43,447 nucleotides of DNA from assembly GCF_000785785.1 (NCBI RefSeq), contig NZ_JRQN01000018.1:1-43447 (forward strand). Direction: 5' to 3'. Of the stretch, positions 34,999 through 43,447 are shown piece by piece. The translations under genes were made by a program, and so were the position numbers. The stretch's first letter is position 1, and the number at the start of each line of letters is the position of its first letter. Source of the stretch: Streptococcus uberis. Lineage in GTDB: Bacteria; Bacillota; Bacilli; Lactobacillales; Streptococcaceae. The notes below the pieces were generated by a model, which saw only the letters and a program-made list of their open reading frames with translations, had not been told where the DNA came from and ran no database searches.

Positions 34999-36234
34999 AT
35001 GACTGCTAAATCACCGATTCATGTTTATTCTGAAATTGGAAAATTAAAAAAAGTTTTACTGCACAGACCAGGTAAAGAAATTGAAAACCTAATGCCTGAC
35101 TATTTAGAAAGACTGTTGTTTGATGATATTCCTTACTTAGAAGATGCTCAGAAAGAACATGATGCGTTTGCAGAAGCGTTGAGAAATGAAGGAGTAGAAG
35201 TACTTTACTTAGAAAAATTGGCTGCTGAATCACTCGTTAACGATCAAGTCCGTGAGGAATTCATTGATGAGTACATTTCAGAAGCAAATATCAGAGGTCG
35301 TGCAACCAAGGTAGCTATCCGTGAATTCTTGATGTCAATTAAAGATAATCAGGAATTAATTGACAAAACAATGGCTGGTATTCAAAAATCTGAACTTCCA
35401 GAAATTACATCTGAAGCTAAAGGGCTAACTGATTTAGTAGAGTCAGATTACCCGTTCGCAATTGACCCAATGCCAAATCTTTACTTTACTCGCGATCCTT
35501 TTGCAACAATTGGTGAAGGTGTATCACTTAACCATATGTTTTCAGAAACGCGTAACCGCGAAACATTATATGGTAAATATATCTTTATGTATCATCCTAT
35601 TTATGGTGGTGACAAAGTTCCGATGGTTTACGATCGTAGCGAAACGACTCGTATTGAAGGAGGGGATGAACTTGTCCTTTCCAAAGATGTCCTTGCTGTA
35701 GGGATTTCACAACGTACGGATGCTGCATCAATTGAAAAATTATTGGTTAATATCTTCAAACAAAATCTAGGCTTCAAAAAAGTATTGGCATTTGAATTTG
35801 CGAACAACCGTAAATTTATGCATTTGGATACAGTATTTACAATGGTTGACTATGATAAATTCACTATTCACCCAGAAATTGAAGGAGATCTCCGCGTTTA
35901 CTCTGTAACTTACGAAAATGAAGCGCTTAAGATTGAAGAAGAAAAAGGTGATCTTGCAGAATTGCTTGCTGCTAATCTAGGTGTTGAAAAAGTTGAATTG
36001 ATTCGTTGTGGTGGTGATAATATCGTTGCTGCTGGCCGCGAACAATGGAACGATGGTTCAAATACATTGACTATCGCACCAGGTGTTGTTGTTGTTTATA
36101 ACCGTAACACGATTACAAATGCTATCCTTGAATCCAAAGGATTGAAATTAATTAAAATTAACGGAAGTGAATTAGTTCGCGGACGTGGTGGACCTCGCTG
36201 TATGTCGATGCCATTTGAACGTGAAGATATCTAA
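34999..36234 (+). CDS. arcA: Arginine deiminase
   Basis: The 411-residue enzyme hydrolyses arginine to citrulline and ammonia. The start is ATG 34999 ([14 protein letters not shown]) with AAAAGAGG upstream; an in-frame ATG 42 bp upstream (34957) has no family match. Family residues are clear: the FTRDPFA motif (~165), the EGGDE region (~220), HLDTVFTM (~275), and the catalytic cysteine near residue 401 in [11 protein letters not shown]. Sequence similarity to S. pyogenes ArcA as I recall it is very high. It is the first structural gene of the ADI operon. Confidence 0.97.
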   Translation: MTAKSPIHVYSEIGKLKKVLLHRPGKEIENLMPDYLERLLFDDIPYLEDAQKEHDAFAEALRNEGVEVLYLEKLAAESLVNDQVREEFIDEYISEANIRGRATKVAIREFLMSIKDNQELIDKTMAGIQKSELPEITSEAKGLTDLVESDYPFAIDPMPNLYFTRDPFATIGEGVSLNHMFSETRNRETLYGKYIFMYHPIYGGDKVPMVYDRSETTRIEGGDELVLSKDVLAVGISQRTDAASIEKLLVNIFKQNLGFKKVLAFEFANNRKFMHLDTVFTMVDYDKFTIHPEIEGDLRVYSVTYENEALKIEEEKGDLAELLAANLGVEKVELIRCGGDNIVAAGREQWNDGSNTLTIAPGVVVVYNRNTITNAILESKGLKLIKINGSELVRGRGGPRCMSMPFEREDI

Positions 36235-36571
36235 GCACAATTAACCTTACAAAAAAATTAAGAGTAGGTAGCCAACCTTATCAAAGAGCAACAGGTTAAC
36301 TGCTCCCTCGTTCATCTTATCTGTAACGAAATAGACTAAGATGGTGAAGGCAGTTAATAATAATGATGACTTAGGCATTCCAGTCACAATTCTATAGTGA
36401 GATGCTAACAGTTTTATAGGGCGCTTCCATGCTGAATTGGAAACTGGATCACCTTTCAATAGAAGTGTATCTTCCTAACTACCGAGGAAATGACTGGGGT
36501 GCTATGTGATTCTCTCCTTAATATAAACATGCGATAATAAGGAGCTTTGTAAGATGAATTAGTTCATGCCA
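36235..36571. other. Degraded region between arcA and the GNAT tail
   Basis: No intact gene lies here. Plus-strand snatches such as VNNNDDLGIPVTIL (about 36340-36390) and GRFHAELETGSPFN (about 36418-36463) are probably the decayed body of the acetyltransferase gene that sits here in related streptococci; they are broken by TAG/TGA stops. Confidence 0.45.
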
Positions 36572-36676
36572 ATGACTACTAAATCATTTTATAAGAGCAT
36601 TGGCTACCAAGCTTTTGATGATAGTTGTGGTGTTACCTGTCAAGTAGATCGATCATTCAAAAAACAATTAAGATAA
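36572..36676 (+). pseudogene. GNAT acetyltransferase remnant in the ADI operon
   Basis: The frame MTTKSFYKSIGYQAFDDSCG ... QVDRSFKKQLR and stop has the FYKSIGY signature of the GNAT C-terminal motif B. The acetyl-CoA binding segment is absent. A GNAT gene at this site, between arcA and arcB, is known in S. pyogenes, so this is the decayed equivalent. Confidence 0.6.
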
Positions 36677-36689
36677 TTGGAGAAGAAAT

Positions 36690-36770
36690 ATGGACATATT
36701 TATATCCTTATCTGCTCTAATGGGTGGCTTCATTGCTATCTATTTATATCAAAACAGTAAAAAGAAATAA
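36690..36770 (+). CDS. 26-residue single-pass membrane peptide in the ADI operon
   Basis: ATG 36690 is preceded by a good ribosome site (GGAGAAG, eight bases upstream) and encodes [20 protein letters not shown] then QNSKKK and a stop. The pattern is one hydrophobic helix of about 19 residues with a basic C-terminal end, typical of small membrane proteins that attach to a partner. It ends 22 bp before arcB and survives intact beside the decayed acetyltransferase, which argues for function. A partner such as ArcD is only a guess. Confidence 0.7.
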   Translation: MDIFISLSALMGGFIAIYLYQNSKKK

Positions 36771-36792
36771 AAGAACTCAAAGGAGAAAGAAG

Positions 36793-37806
36793 ATGACTCA
36801 AGTATTCCAAGGCCGTAATTTCCTAGCAGAAAAAGATTTTACACGCGAAGAATTTGAATATTTAATTGATTTCGCAGCACACTTAAAAGATCTTAAAAAA
36901 CGTGGTATTCCACATCACTACTTAGAAGGCAAAAATATTGCTCTTTTATTTGAGAAAACATCAACACGTACGCGTGCCGCATTTACAACTGCAGCCATTG
37001 ATTTAGGAGCACACCCTGAATACCTTGGTGCAAATGATATTCAACTTGGTAAAAAAGAATCAACAGAAGACACAGCTAAAGTTCTAGGACGCATGTTTGA
37101 TGGGATTGAATTCCGTGGATTCAGTCAACGAATGGTTGAAGAACTTGGTGAATTTGCAGGTGTTCCAGTATGGAATGGTTTAACTGATGAATGGCATCCA
37201 ACACAAATGCTTGCTGACTACTTGACTGTTAAGGAAAACTTTGGAAAATTAGAAGGCATTACTCTCGTTTACTGTGGTGATGGACGTAATAATGTTGCTA
37301 ACTCACTATTGGTTGCTGGTACATTAATGGGTGTTAATGTTCATATCTTCTCACCAAAAGAATTGTTCCCAGATGAAGAAATTGTAAAACTTGCTGAAGG
37401 ATTTGCCAAAGAATCTGGAGCTCATATCCTTGTTACTGATGATGCTGATGAAGCAGTTAAAGGGGCAGATGTTTTCTACACTGATGTTTGGGTATCAATG
37501 GGTGAAGAAGACAAATTCAAAGAACGTGTTGAAATGCTTCAACCATACCAAGTTAATATGGATCTTATTAAAAAAGCAAACAATGATAACCTAATCTTCT
37601 TACACTGTCTCCCAGCTTTCCATGATACTAAAACAGTTTATGGTAAAGATGTTGAAGAAAAATACGGTGTTAGTGAAATGGAAGTTACAGATGAAGTCTT
37701 CCGTAGCAAATATGCTCATCACTTTGACCAAGCTGAAAACCGTATGCATACGATCAAAGCTGTTATGGCAGCTACTTTAGGAAACTTATTTATTCCAAAA
37801 GTATAA
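36793..37806 (+). CDS. arcB: Ornithine carbamoyltransferase (catabolic)
   Basis: The 337-residue enzyme carries out phosphorolysis of citrulline to ornithine and carbamoyl phosphate. The start is ATG 36793 ([11 protein letters not shown]), with AAAGGAGAAAG upstream. Carbamoyl-phosphate motif [11 protein letters not shown] (~54-64), the HPTQMLADY region (~138), the ornithine-binding DVWVSMGEE (~234) and catalytic HCLPAFHD (~271) are all present. It is followed by a hairpin that may uncouple arcD expression. Confidence 0.97.
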   Translation: MTQVFQGRNFLAEKDFTREEFEYLIDFAAHLKDLKKRGIPHHYLEGKNIALLFEKTSTRTRAAFTTAAIDLGAHPEYLGANDIQLGKKESTEDTAKVLGRMFDGIEFRGFSQRMVEELGEFAGVPVWNGLTDEWHPTQMLADYLTVKENFGKLEGITLVYCGDGRNNVANSLLVAGTLMGVNVHIFSPKELFPDEEIVKLAEGFAKESGAHILVTDDADEAVKGADVFYTDVWVSMGEEDKFKERVEMLQPYQVNMDLIKKANNDNLIFLHCLPAFHDTKTVYGKDVEEKYGVSEMEVTDEVFRSKYAHHFDQAENRMHTIKAVMAATLGNLFIPKV

Positions 37807-37834
37807 TCATCACACAAATTGTAACTATTTCTTG

Positions 37835-37880
37835 GTCGTTCTGGATCTGGCAACACTTACCAGAATCAGAACGATCTTTT
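37835..37880 (+). terminator. Internal hairpin between arcB and arcD
   Basis: TCGTTCTGGATCTGG (37836-37850) pairs with CCAGAATCAGAACGA (37860-37874) and TTTT follows. It probably works as a partial terminator or RNA-stability element, lowering arcD relative to arcAB. Confidence 0.75.
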
Positions 37881-37907
37881 ATTTTCTAAAATAAGAGGTA
37901 AATAAAA

Positions 37908-39410
37908 ATGGAAGAACAACAAAAACGGGGGTTTAGAATTCCTTCTTCTTATACAGTTCTTTTTATCATCATTGCTATCATGGCAGTTTTGACTTGGTTT
38001 ATTCCTGCTGGCGCTTATGATAAAACTAAATCCGGTGCTGTTATTTCTGGCACTTATCATGCAGTAAAATCTAATCCGCAAGGTTTATATGATGTCTTTA
38101 TGGCTCCTGTTCGTGGGATGTTGGGAACTCCAAAAACAGATGGAGCAATCCAAGTATCTTTCTTCATTTTAATGGTAGGTGGCTTCCTTGGAGTTGTTAA
38201 TAAAACAGGTGCTCTTGACCAAGGGATTGCTTCAATTGTTAGAAAAAATAAAGGTAGAGAAAAAATGCTTATTGCCATTTTGCTTCCTATTTTTGCTCTA
38301 GGTGGGACAACCTATGGTATGGGTGAAGAAACAATGGCCTTTTATCCTTTATTAATTCCTGTAATGATTGCTGTTGGATTTGATACTTTGGTTGCGGTTT
38401 CTATCATTTTGATTGGGTCGCAAATTGGCTGTTTAGCCTCTACGATCAATCCATTTGCTACTGGAGTTGCAGCTGATGCAGCTGGTGTATCTATTGCTGA
38501 TGGTATGATTTGGCGTGTTATTCAATGGGTGGTTTTAGTAGCAATTTCAATATGGTTTGTATATAGCTATGCAAGTAAAATTGAAAAAGATCCAAGCAAA
38601 TCATTAATTGCTGATAAAATGAAGGAACATAAAGAAATCTTTAAACTTGAAAATCAAGGTACTGATTTGACTAAACGTCAATCTAGAGTTCTATGGATTT
38701 TTGTTATTACTTTCCTCATTATGATTTTAAGTTTAATTCCTTGGGATAGTGAAAGTTTCAAAATCACAATCTTTGGTGATTTAAATAAATGGTTAGTTAG
38801 CTTACCTGGTATAGGCACATTCTTGGGCAAAGATATGATGCAACTTGGTTCTTGGTATTTCCCAGAAATTTCAATGCTTTTCATTATGATGGGTGTTTTA
38901 GTAGCTATGGTTTATAAAATGAAAGAAGAAGACTTTATTTCTTCATTCATCGCAGGTGCTGCTGATTTACTTGGTGTTGCGATTATCTGTGCCGTTGCAC
39001 GTGGTATCCAAGTTATTATGAATGATGGTATGATTACCTCAACGATACTGTCATGGGGTGAAAAAGGACTATCAGGCTTATCATCACAAGTTTTCATTAT
39101 CTTAACTTACTTATTCTATTTACCAATGTCATTTTTAATTCCTTCAACATCAGGACTTGCAGGTGCAACTATGGGAATTATGGCTCCATTAGGACAATTC
39201 TCAAACGTTCCAGCACATCTTGTAATCACTGCCTTCCAGTCAGCTTCTGGTGTCTTAAATATTGTATCACCAACTTCTGCCATCGTAATGGGAGCCTTAG
39301 CACTTGGTAAAGTTGATATTGCAACTTGGTGGAAATTTGTTACTAAATTTATCATTTTAGTAATGGTTGTCAGCCTTGCTATTATGTTGATTGCAACGTT
39401 CTTCATTTAA
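37908..39410 (+). CDS. arcD: Arginine/ornithine antiporter (YfcC/ArcD family)
   Basis: The 500-residue membrane protein has about 12 hydrophobic segments. It starts MEEQQKRGFRIPSSYTVLFI. LTWFIPAGAYD, TINPFATGVAADAAGVSIAD (~182) and STSGLAGATMGIMAPLGQFS are typical of the YfcC-type antiporter family used as ArcD in streptococci. It exchanges arginine for ornithine, requiring no energy. ATG 37908 follows AAGAGGTAAA. Confidence 0.92.
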   Translation: MEEQQKRGFRIPSSYTVLFIIIAIMAVLTWFIPAGAYDKTKSGAVISGTYHAVKSNPQGLYDVFMAPVRGMLGTPKTDGAIQVSFFILMVGGFLGVVNKTGALDQGIASIVRKNKGREKMLIAILLPIFALGGTTYGMGEETMAFYPLLIPVMIAVGFDTLVAVSIILIGSQIGCLASTINPFATGVAADAAGVSIADGMIWRVIQWVVLVAISIWFVYSYASKIEKDPSKSLIADKMKEHKEIFKLENQGTDLTKRQSRVLWIFVITFLIMILSLIPWDSESFKITIFGDLNKWLVSLPGIGTFLGKDMMQLGSWYFPEISMLFIMMGVLVAMVYKMKEEDFISSFIAGAADLLGVAIICAVARGIQVIMNDGMITSTILSWGEKGLSGLSSQVFIILTYLFYLPMSFLIPSTSGLAGATMGIMAPLGQFSNVPAHLVITAFQSASGVLNIVSPTSAIVMGALALGKVDIATWWKFVTKFIILVMVVSLAIMLIATFFI

Positions 39411-39438
39411 TAAATGAGAAAAATGGAGGTGAAAGACG

Positions 39439-40769
39439 ATGAAGTCCTATATTACCAAAGCTCATCAAGATGCATGTGTCGATGCCATTAAAACAATTGT
39501 GTCTTATCCTTCAGTTTGTAATGAGGGAGAAAATGGTACCCCATTTGGGCAAGCAATCTCTGATGTCTTAGATAGAACCTTATTACTCTGTGAAGAGTTG
39601 GGGTTTAAAACCTATAAAGATCCAGACGGCTATTATGCTATGCCGAATTTGGTCAAGAAAAAGAAATGTTGGCAATTCTTTGTCATTTGGATGTTGTCCC
39701 TGAAGGTGATCGTAGCCTTTGGAAGACAGAACCCTTTGATTGTGTCGAAATAGATGGCCATTTGTATGGACGTGGTACTCAAGATGACAAAGGGCCATCC
39801 ATGTTAGCTTTATTTGCAGTTAAATCCTTAATAGATGCAGGTGTCATCTTCAATAAACGCATCAGATTCATTTTTGGGACTGATGAAGAAACATTATGGC
39901 GGTGTATGAACCGTTATAATGAAAAGGAAGAACAGGCTACTTTTGGCTTTGCACCCGACTCTAGTTTCCCTCTTATTTACGCTGAAAAAGGGTTATTGCA
40001 AGCAAATCTAATTGGAACAGGTTCTGATAGTCTAGAAATTGAAGTTGGAAAAGCCTACAATGTTGTGCCAGCTCGCGCTTCATATCATGGGGAGTTCTTG
40101 AAACAAGTCAAAGAAGAATTAGACCGACTTGGCTTTGAATATGTTGAAAAAGATGAGACCATCACTGTCTACGGTCTAGCTCAACATGCCAAGGACGCAC
40201 CGCATGGTATCAATGCGCTAGTTCGTCTGTCTAAAGCAATTGCTAACTGTATCAATGAACCTGTTATTGATTTCTTGGCGACTGTCGTCGATGAGGATGG
40301 CAAGGGGCTTAATATCTTTGGAGATGTTCAAGATGAGCCTTCTGGCAACTTAAGTTTTAATGCTGCTGGACTGACCTTAACCAAAGATCAAACTGAAGTT
40401 CGTTTGGATATTCGTATTCCAGTTCTTGCTGATAAAGAAAAAATTGTAGAGCAATTATCTGAAAAGGCAAAAGAATATGGTCTAACCTATCAAGAGTTTG
40501 ATTATTTAGCACCATTATATGTTCCAATTGACAGTGAATTAGTAACGACGCTTCTTGCTGTTTATAGAGAGAAAACAGGAGACCAAAGTCCCGCAATTTC
40601 TTCTGGTGGAGCAACTTTTGCAAGAACAATGCCAAATTGTGTGGCATTTGGGGCACTGTTCCCAGAATCAATCCAAACAGAACATCAAGAAAATGAAAAT
40701 ATCGTTTTAGAAGATGCCTTTAAAGCAATGGATATCTATGCGGAAACAATTTACCGCCTAACGCGATAA
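39439..40769 (+). pseudogene. M20 (Xaa-His dipeptidase-like) peptidase with a one-base deletion
   Basis: The gene lies between arcD and arcC, as in other streptococci, and would encode an M20-family metallopeptidase of about 443 residues. After MKSYITKAHQDACVDAIKT ... DGYY, a G is missing near 39636. In the second frame the metal ligands follow: CHLDVVPEGD, YGRGTQDDKG (the bridging Asp), GTDEETLW and AEKGL. The catalytic region is intact and the lesion is solitary, so base-calling error or very recent loss are both possible. A shorter start in the second frame would lack the first ~75 residues. Its role would be releasing arginine or other residues from peptides. Confidence 0.85.
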
Positions 40770-40792
40770 TATATTATGAGGAGAATAAACAT

Positions 40793-41743
40793 ATGTCAAA
40801 ACAAAAAATTGTTGTAGCTTTAGGTGGAAATGCTATTCTTTCTAAAGATGCATCAGCAAAAGCTCAACAAGAAGCACTGATTTCAACGTCCAAATCACTT
40901 GTGAAATTAATTAAAGATGGTAATGAAGTGATTGTAACACATGGTAATGGACCACAAGTTGGTAACTTATTATTACAACAAGCGGCAGCTGATTCTGAAA
41001 AAAATCCTGCAATGCCTTTAGATACCTGTGTTGCCATGACTGAAGGAAGTATTGGTTTCTGGTTAGTCAATGCTATTGACAATGAATTGAAAGCTCAAGG
41101 CATTGAAAAGGATGTTGCAGCAGTCGTTACTCAAGTTATTGTTGATAAAAATGATGCTGCTTTTAGCAATCCAACAAAACCGATTGGTCCTTTCCTTTCC
41201 GAAGAAGAAGCTAAGAAACAAATGGCTGAAACTGGCGCTAACTTTAAAGAAGACGCTGGACGTGGTTGGAGAAAAGTTGTTCCTTCACCAAAACCAGTCG
41301 GCATTAAAGAAGTTAATGTCATCCGTAGTTTAGTTGATTCTGGAGTTGTTGTTGTCAGCGCTGGTGGTGGCGGTGTTCCAGTTGTGGAAGATCCTGAAAC
41401 TAAACACATTACTGGTGTTGAAGCAGTTATTGATAAAGACTTTGCCAGTCAAACTCTTTCAGAGTTAGTTGATGCTGATATGTTCATCGTTTTAACTGGT
41501 GTTGATAATGTTTATGTTAACTACAATAAACCTGATCAGGAAAAATTAGAAAGGGTTACTGTTTCACAAATGAAGCAGTATATCACAGAAGATCAATTTG
41601 CCCCAGGTTCTATGTTACCAAAAGTTGAAGCGGCGATAGCCTTTGTAGAAAATAAACCATCTTCAAAAGCAATTATTACGTCACTTGAAAATATTGACAG
41701 AGTTCTTTCTGAGGGCGCTGGTACTCAAATTGTGTGTGATTAA
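40793..41743 (+). CDS. arcC: Carbamate kinase
   Basis: The 316-residue amino-acid-kinase-family enzyme makes ATP from carbamoyl phosphate and ADP, the energy-yielding step of the pathway. Motifs are [10 protein letters not shown] (~6-15), [11 protein letters not shown] (~46-56), [23 protein letters not shown] and [14 protein letters not shown] 40793 follows GAGGAGAA. It is the last gene of the operon and a terminator follows. Confidence 0.96.
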   Translation: MSKQKIVVALGGNAILSKDASAKAQQEALISTSKSLVKLIKDGNEVIVTHGNGPQVGNLLLQQAAADSEKNPAMPLDTCVAMTEGSIGFWLVNAIDNELKAQGIEKDVAAVVTQVIVDKNDAAFSNPTKPIGPFLSEEEAKKQMAETGANFKEDAGRGWRKVVPSPKPVGIKEVNVIRSLVDSGVVVVSAGGGGVPVVEDPETKHITGVEAVIDKDFASQTLSELVDADMFIVLTGVDNVYVNYNKPDQEKLERVTVSQMKQYITEDQFAPGSMLPKVEAAIAFVENKPSSKAIITSLENIDRVLSEGAGTQIVCD

Positions 41744-41756
41744 AAATATACTCTGT

Positions 41757-41783
41757 AAAAGCCTTAGATTTTCTAAGGCTTTT
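41757..41783 (+). terminator. Terminator of the ADI operon
   Basis: AAAAGCCTTAGA and TCTAAGGCTTTT form a perfect stem with a TTT loop (41757-41783). Confidence 0.92.
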
Positions 41784-41832
41784 ATGCTTCCAAGAGTTTC
41801 TTAATTATTTAAAAAATATAGAAAATTTAGTC

Positions 41833-41861
41833 TTTTACTTTTCTAAAAATCAGTGTATAAT
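41833..41861 (+). promoter_or_regulatory. asnA promoter
   Basis: TATAAT (41856-41861) is perfect. TTTTAC (41833-41838), 17 bp upstream, is a weak -35. A small hairpin ACTCTC-TAATC-GAGAGT (41871-41887) lies in the leader. Confidence 0.65.
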
Positions 41862-41910
41862 AAGTTCCATACTCTCTAATCGAGAGTGAAAAAATATTTA
41901 AGGAGGAGCT

Positions 41911-42903
41911 ATGAAAAAAAGTTTTATTCATCAACAAGAGGAGATTTCCTTTGTTAAAAATACATTTACACAGTATTTAATTGCAAAACTTGACGTTGTC
42001 GAAGTGCAAGGTCCGATTTTAAGTCGGGTCGGGGATGGTATGCAAGATAATTTATCTGGTATTGAACATCCTGTATCTGTAAATGTCTTGAAAATCCCTG
42101 AAGCTAGATTTGAAGTTGTGCATTCATTGGCAAAATGGAAACGTCATACCTTAGCACGCTTTGGTTTCAATGAAGGTGAAGGGCTCGTTGTGAATATGAA
42201 AGCTCTTCGTCCAGATGAAGATTCGTTAGATCAAACACATTCAGTTTATGTAGATCAATGGGATTGGGAAAAAGTTATTCCAGATGGTAAACGTAACTTA
42301 GCTTATTTGAAAGAAACCGTTGAAACGATATATAAAGTTATCCGTTTGACAGAATTGGCAGTAGAAGCACGCTATGATATTGAAGCTGTCTTACCGAAAA
42401 AGATTACTTTTATCCATAGTGAGGACCTCGTTCGTATGTACCCAGATTTGACATCTAAAGAACGTGAAAATGCAATAACGAAAAAACATGGCGCAGTCTT
42501 TTTAATTGGTATTGGTGGTGTGCTTTCTGATGGTCAGCCTCATGATGGCCGTGCGCCAGACTATGATGACTGGACAAGTATCAGTGAAGGTGATTACAAA
42601 GGCTTAAATGGCGATATCCTAGTTTGGAATGAGCAGCTTGGTTCTGCATTTGAATTATCTTCCATGGGTATCAGGGTTGATGAGGATGCTCTTAAGCGTC
42701 AAGTAGCAATCACAGGTGATTTTGAACGGTTAGAATTTGATTGGCATAAATCTCTTCTAAATGGATTATTCCCTCTAACTATTGGTGGTGGGATTGGACA
42801 ATCACGGATGGCTATGTTTTTACTTCGTAAAAAACACATCGGAGAAGTTCAGACTTCTGTTTGGCCACAGCAAGTTCGAGAAAGTTTTGACAATATTTTA
42901 TAA
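41911..42903 (+). CDS. asnA: Aspartate-ammonia ligase
   Basis: The 330-residue class II tRNA-synthetase-like enzyme makes asparagine from aspartate, ammonia and ATP. Landmarks: [35 protein letters not shown] (~36-54), [30 protein letters not shown], and the C-terminal [14 protein letters not shown] motif 3 (~293-306). ATG 41911 follows GGAGGAGC. It is monocistronic. Its position next to the ADI operon would let it use the ammonia produced, but this is speculation. Confidence 0.96.
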   Translation: MKKSFIHQQEEISFVKNTFTQYLIAKLDVVEVQGPILSRVGDGMQDNLSGIEHPVSVNVLKIPEARFEVVHSLAKWKRHTLARFGFNEGEGLVVNMKALRPDEDSLDQTHSVYVDQWDWEKVIPDGKRNLAYLKETVETIYKVIRLTELAVEARYDIEAVLPKKITFIHSEDLVRMYPDLTSKERENAITKKHGAVFLIGIGGVLSDGQPHDGRAPDYDDWTSISEGDYKGLNGDILVWNEQLGSAFELSSMGIRVDEDALKRQVAITGDFERLEFDWHKSLLNGLFPLTIGGGIGQSRMAMFLLRKKHIGEVQTSVWPQQVRESFDNIL

Positions 42904-42909
42904 TGATTT

Positions 42910-42938
42910 CCCCAATAGTAAGGCTATTGGGGGTTCCT
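42910..42938 (+). terminator. Terminator of asnA
   Basis: CCCCAATAG (42910-42918) and CTATTGGGG (42924-42932) form a perfect stem, with T-rich sequence after it. Confidence 0.88.
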
Positions 42939-42967
42939 TTTATTCTGAAGTTATCTGATAATTCTCG

Positions 42968-42996
42968 TTGACAGAAATGCTTACTTTTGTTAAAAT
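42968..42996 (+). promoter_or_regulatory. Promoter of the structured RNA
   Basis: TTGACA (42968-42973), 17 bp, TAAAAT (42991-42996): a near-consensus promoter with no open frame after it. Expected start about 43003. Confidence 0.85.
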
Positions 42997-43002
42997 AACA
43001 AA

Positions 43003-43334
43003 GTCTAGGAATCTTCGAGAAATGTTTTCTAGCAAATATAGACCTTTATTAATGCCTACGGACAGGCGGGTCGAATGCCGAAGCGTGGCTAAAAGCCACA
43101 TTATTGATTGAGTTAGAAGCTCAAATTTTATAAGTTGATTACTTAATAATCAGTGTTGTCAAACACATCATCTTGTGAAACGGTCAATAAAGTACGTAAT
43201 ATTTGCACTTGAGAGTAGGAAACACCAGCCCCAGACACTCAGATAGAACAAAATAAAAAACGTCAATGTAGATTGTAGAGCAGGTGAGAACCTGCTCTCA
43301 GAGTGAAGACAAAGTATAGTCTTCACTTTTTTTT
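43003..43334 (+). ncRNA. Highly structured non-coding RNA, about 330 nt, family unassigned
   Basis: Between a near-consensus promoter and a perfect terminator there is no coding frame but a chain of helices: GTCTA/TAGAC enclosing TCTTCGAGA (43004-43043); GCCT-ACGGAC-AGGC (43054-43067); GTGGCT-AAA-AGCCAC (43085-43099); TTGAGTT-AGA-AGCTCAA (43108-43124, one G-U); TGATTA-CTTAA-TAATCA (43136-43152); GTGTT-GTCA-AACAC (43153-43166); and AGAGCAGGT-GAGA-ACCTGCTCT (43277-43298). A less paired stretch at 43167-43276 may hold conserved single strands or pseudoknots. It does not look like rRNA, tmRNA, RNase P, 6S or SRP RNA as I know them. The raiA-motif RNA is one candidate; an omega RNA from a lost TnpB element is another. 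I cannot confirm either. Confidence 0.72.
43302..43334 (+). terminator. Terminator of the structured RNA
   Basis: AGTGAAGAC and GTCTTCACT make a perfect 9-bp stem (43302-43310, 43319-43327) followed by an eight-T run (43327-43334). Confidence 0.95.
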
Positions 43335-43389
43335 GTTGCTTTTTTATTTGGCAGGGACGTCAGCGACTTCCTTTAGGAATTCCATGACT

Positions 43390-43416
43390 CATTTTTTAGC
43401 CCAAGTCTAAAAAATG
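43390..43416. repeat. 10-bp perfect inverted repeat near the right edge
   Basis: CATTTTTTAG and CTAAAAAATG are perfect inverted copies with a seven-base loop (CCCAAGT). On the minus strand an in-frame reading KRAFFRLGLKNESWNS ends at a stop; it could be the tail of a gene starting beyond the window, or a small dispersed repeat. Confidence 0.5.
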
Positions 43417-43447
43417 CCCTCTTATGCCATTTAAAAAGCATCAAAAA

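Noticed and set aside
41871..41890. T-box or riboswitch in the asnA leader
   Set aside because: The leader is only about 45 nt with one 6-bp hairpin and no T-box sequence, too short for a riboswitch.
43003..43334. Identification of the structured RNA as RNase P, tmRNA, 6S or SRP RNA
   Set aside because: None of the conserved sequences of those RNAs that I remember is present, and streptococcal versions look different.

Overview
The window looks like a chromosomal segment of a pyogenic-group Streptococcus. The signs are low GC, a mannose-family PTS, LacI-type RegR operators, a streptococcal arginine deiminase (ADI) operon, and a wall-anchored leucine-rich protein ending in LPQTAD. That last motif fits the LPXXXD sorting signals reported for S. 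uberis. S. uberis or a near relative is my best guess, but the species is an inference.

Layout. (1) 1-205: the trailer end of a type I-C-like CRISPR array. (2) 255-3424: a decayed second copy of the end of the hyaluronan locus, with a heparinase-family lyase fragment, a broken regR and a hyaluronate lyase fragment lacking its catalytic domain. (3) 3426-5204: a very AT-rich TetR/MFS cassette that interrupts that hylA fragment, followed by an IS3-family transposase tail. (4) 5693-19955: the working hyaluronan locus. A leftward operon (dhuD, dhuI, kdgK, kdgA) degrades the unsaturated uronate. A rightward operon (PTS EIIA, ugl, EIIB, EIIC, EIID, oligo-hyaluronate lyase) imports and splits oligosaccharides. 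Next come regR and the secreted lyase hylA on the opposite strand. RegR-type palindromes of GTAAACCGGTTTAC form overlap all three promoters, so one repressor probably controls the set. EIIC and EIID each carry a one-base deletion. (5) 20079-24702: an AT-rich island with an unrecognised 312-residue protein, a phospholipase D/DEAD helicase/DUF3427-like protein and a NUDIX hydrolase. Elaborate inverted repeats precede the helicase. (6) 25274-28612: the large LRR surface protein. (7) 29022-33267: an oxidoreductase, an ABC permease remnant, a CorA transporter, a YjbR-like protein and a twice-frameshifted B3/B4-domain gene. (8) 33426-41783: argR and a Crp/Fnr regulator facing each other across a divergent promoter, then arcA, a GNAT remnant, a 26-residue membrane peptide, arcB, arcD, a frameshifted M20 dipeptidase and arcC. 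(9) 41856-43447: asnA, then what looks like a free-standing, highly structured RNA of about 330 nt with its own promoter and terminator.

How the parts work together. HylA cuts hyaluronan outside the cell. The PTS imports the products, Ugl and the heparinase-family lyase split them, and DhuI, DhuD, KdgK and KdgA convert the unsaturated uronate to pyruvate and glyceraldehyde 3-phosphate. The ADI operon turns arginine into ornithine, ammonia, CO2 and ATP.

The observations most worth following are the structured RNA at the right edge, the helicase/NUDIX/unknown-protein island with its operator-like palindromes, and the duplicated hyaluronan block. At least five single-base deletions interrupt otherwise well-kept genes, so either recent gene decay or base-calling errors must be considered.
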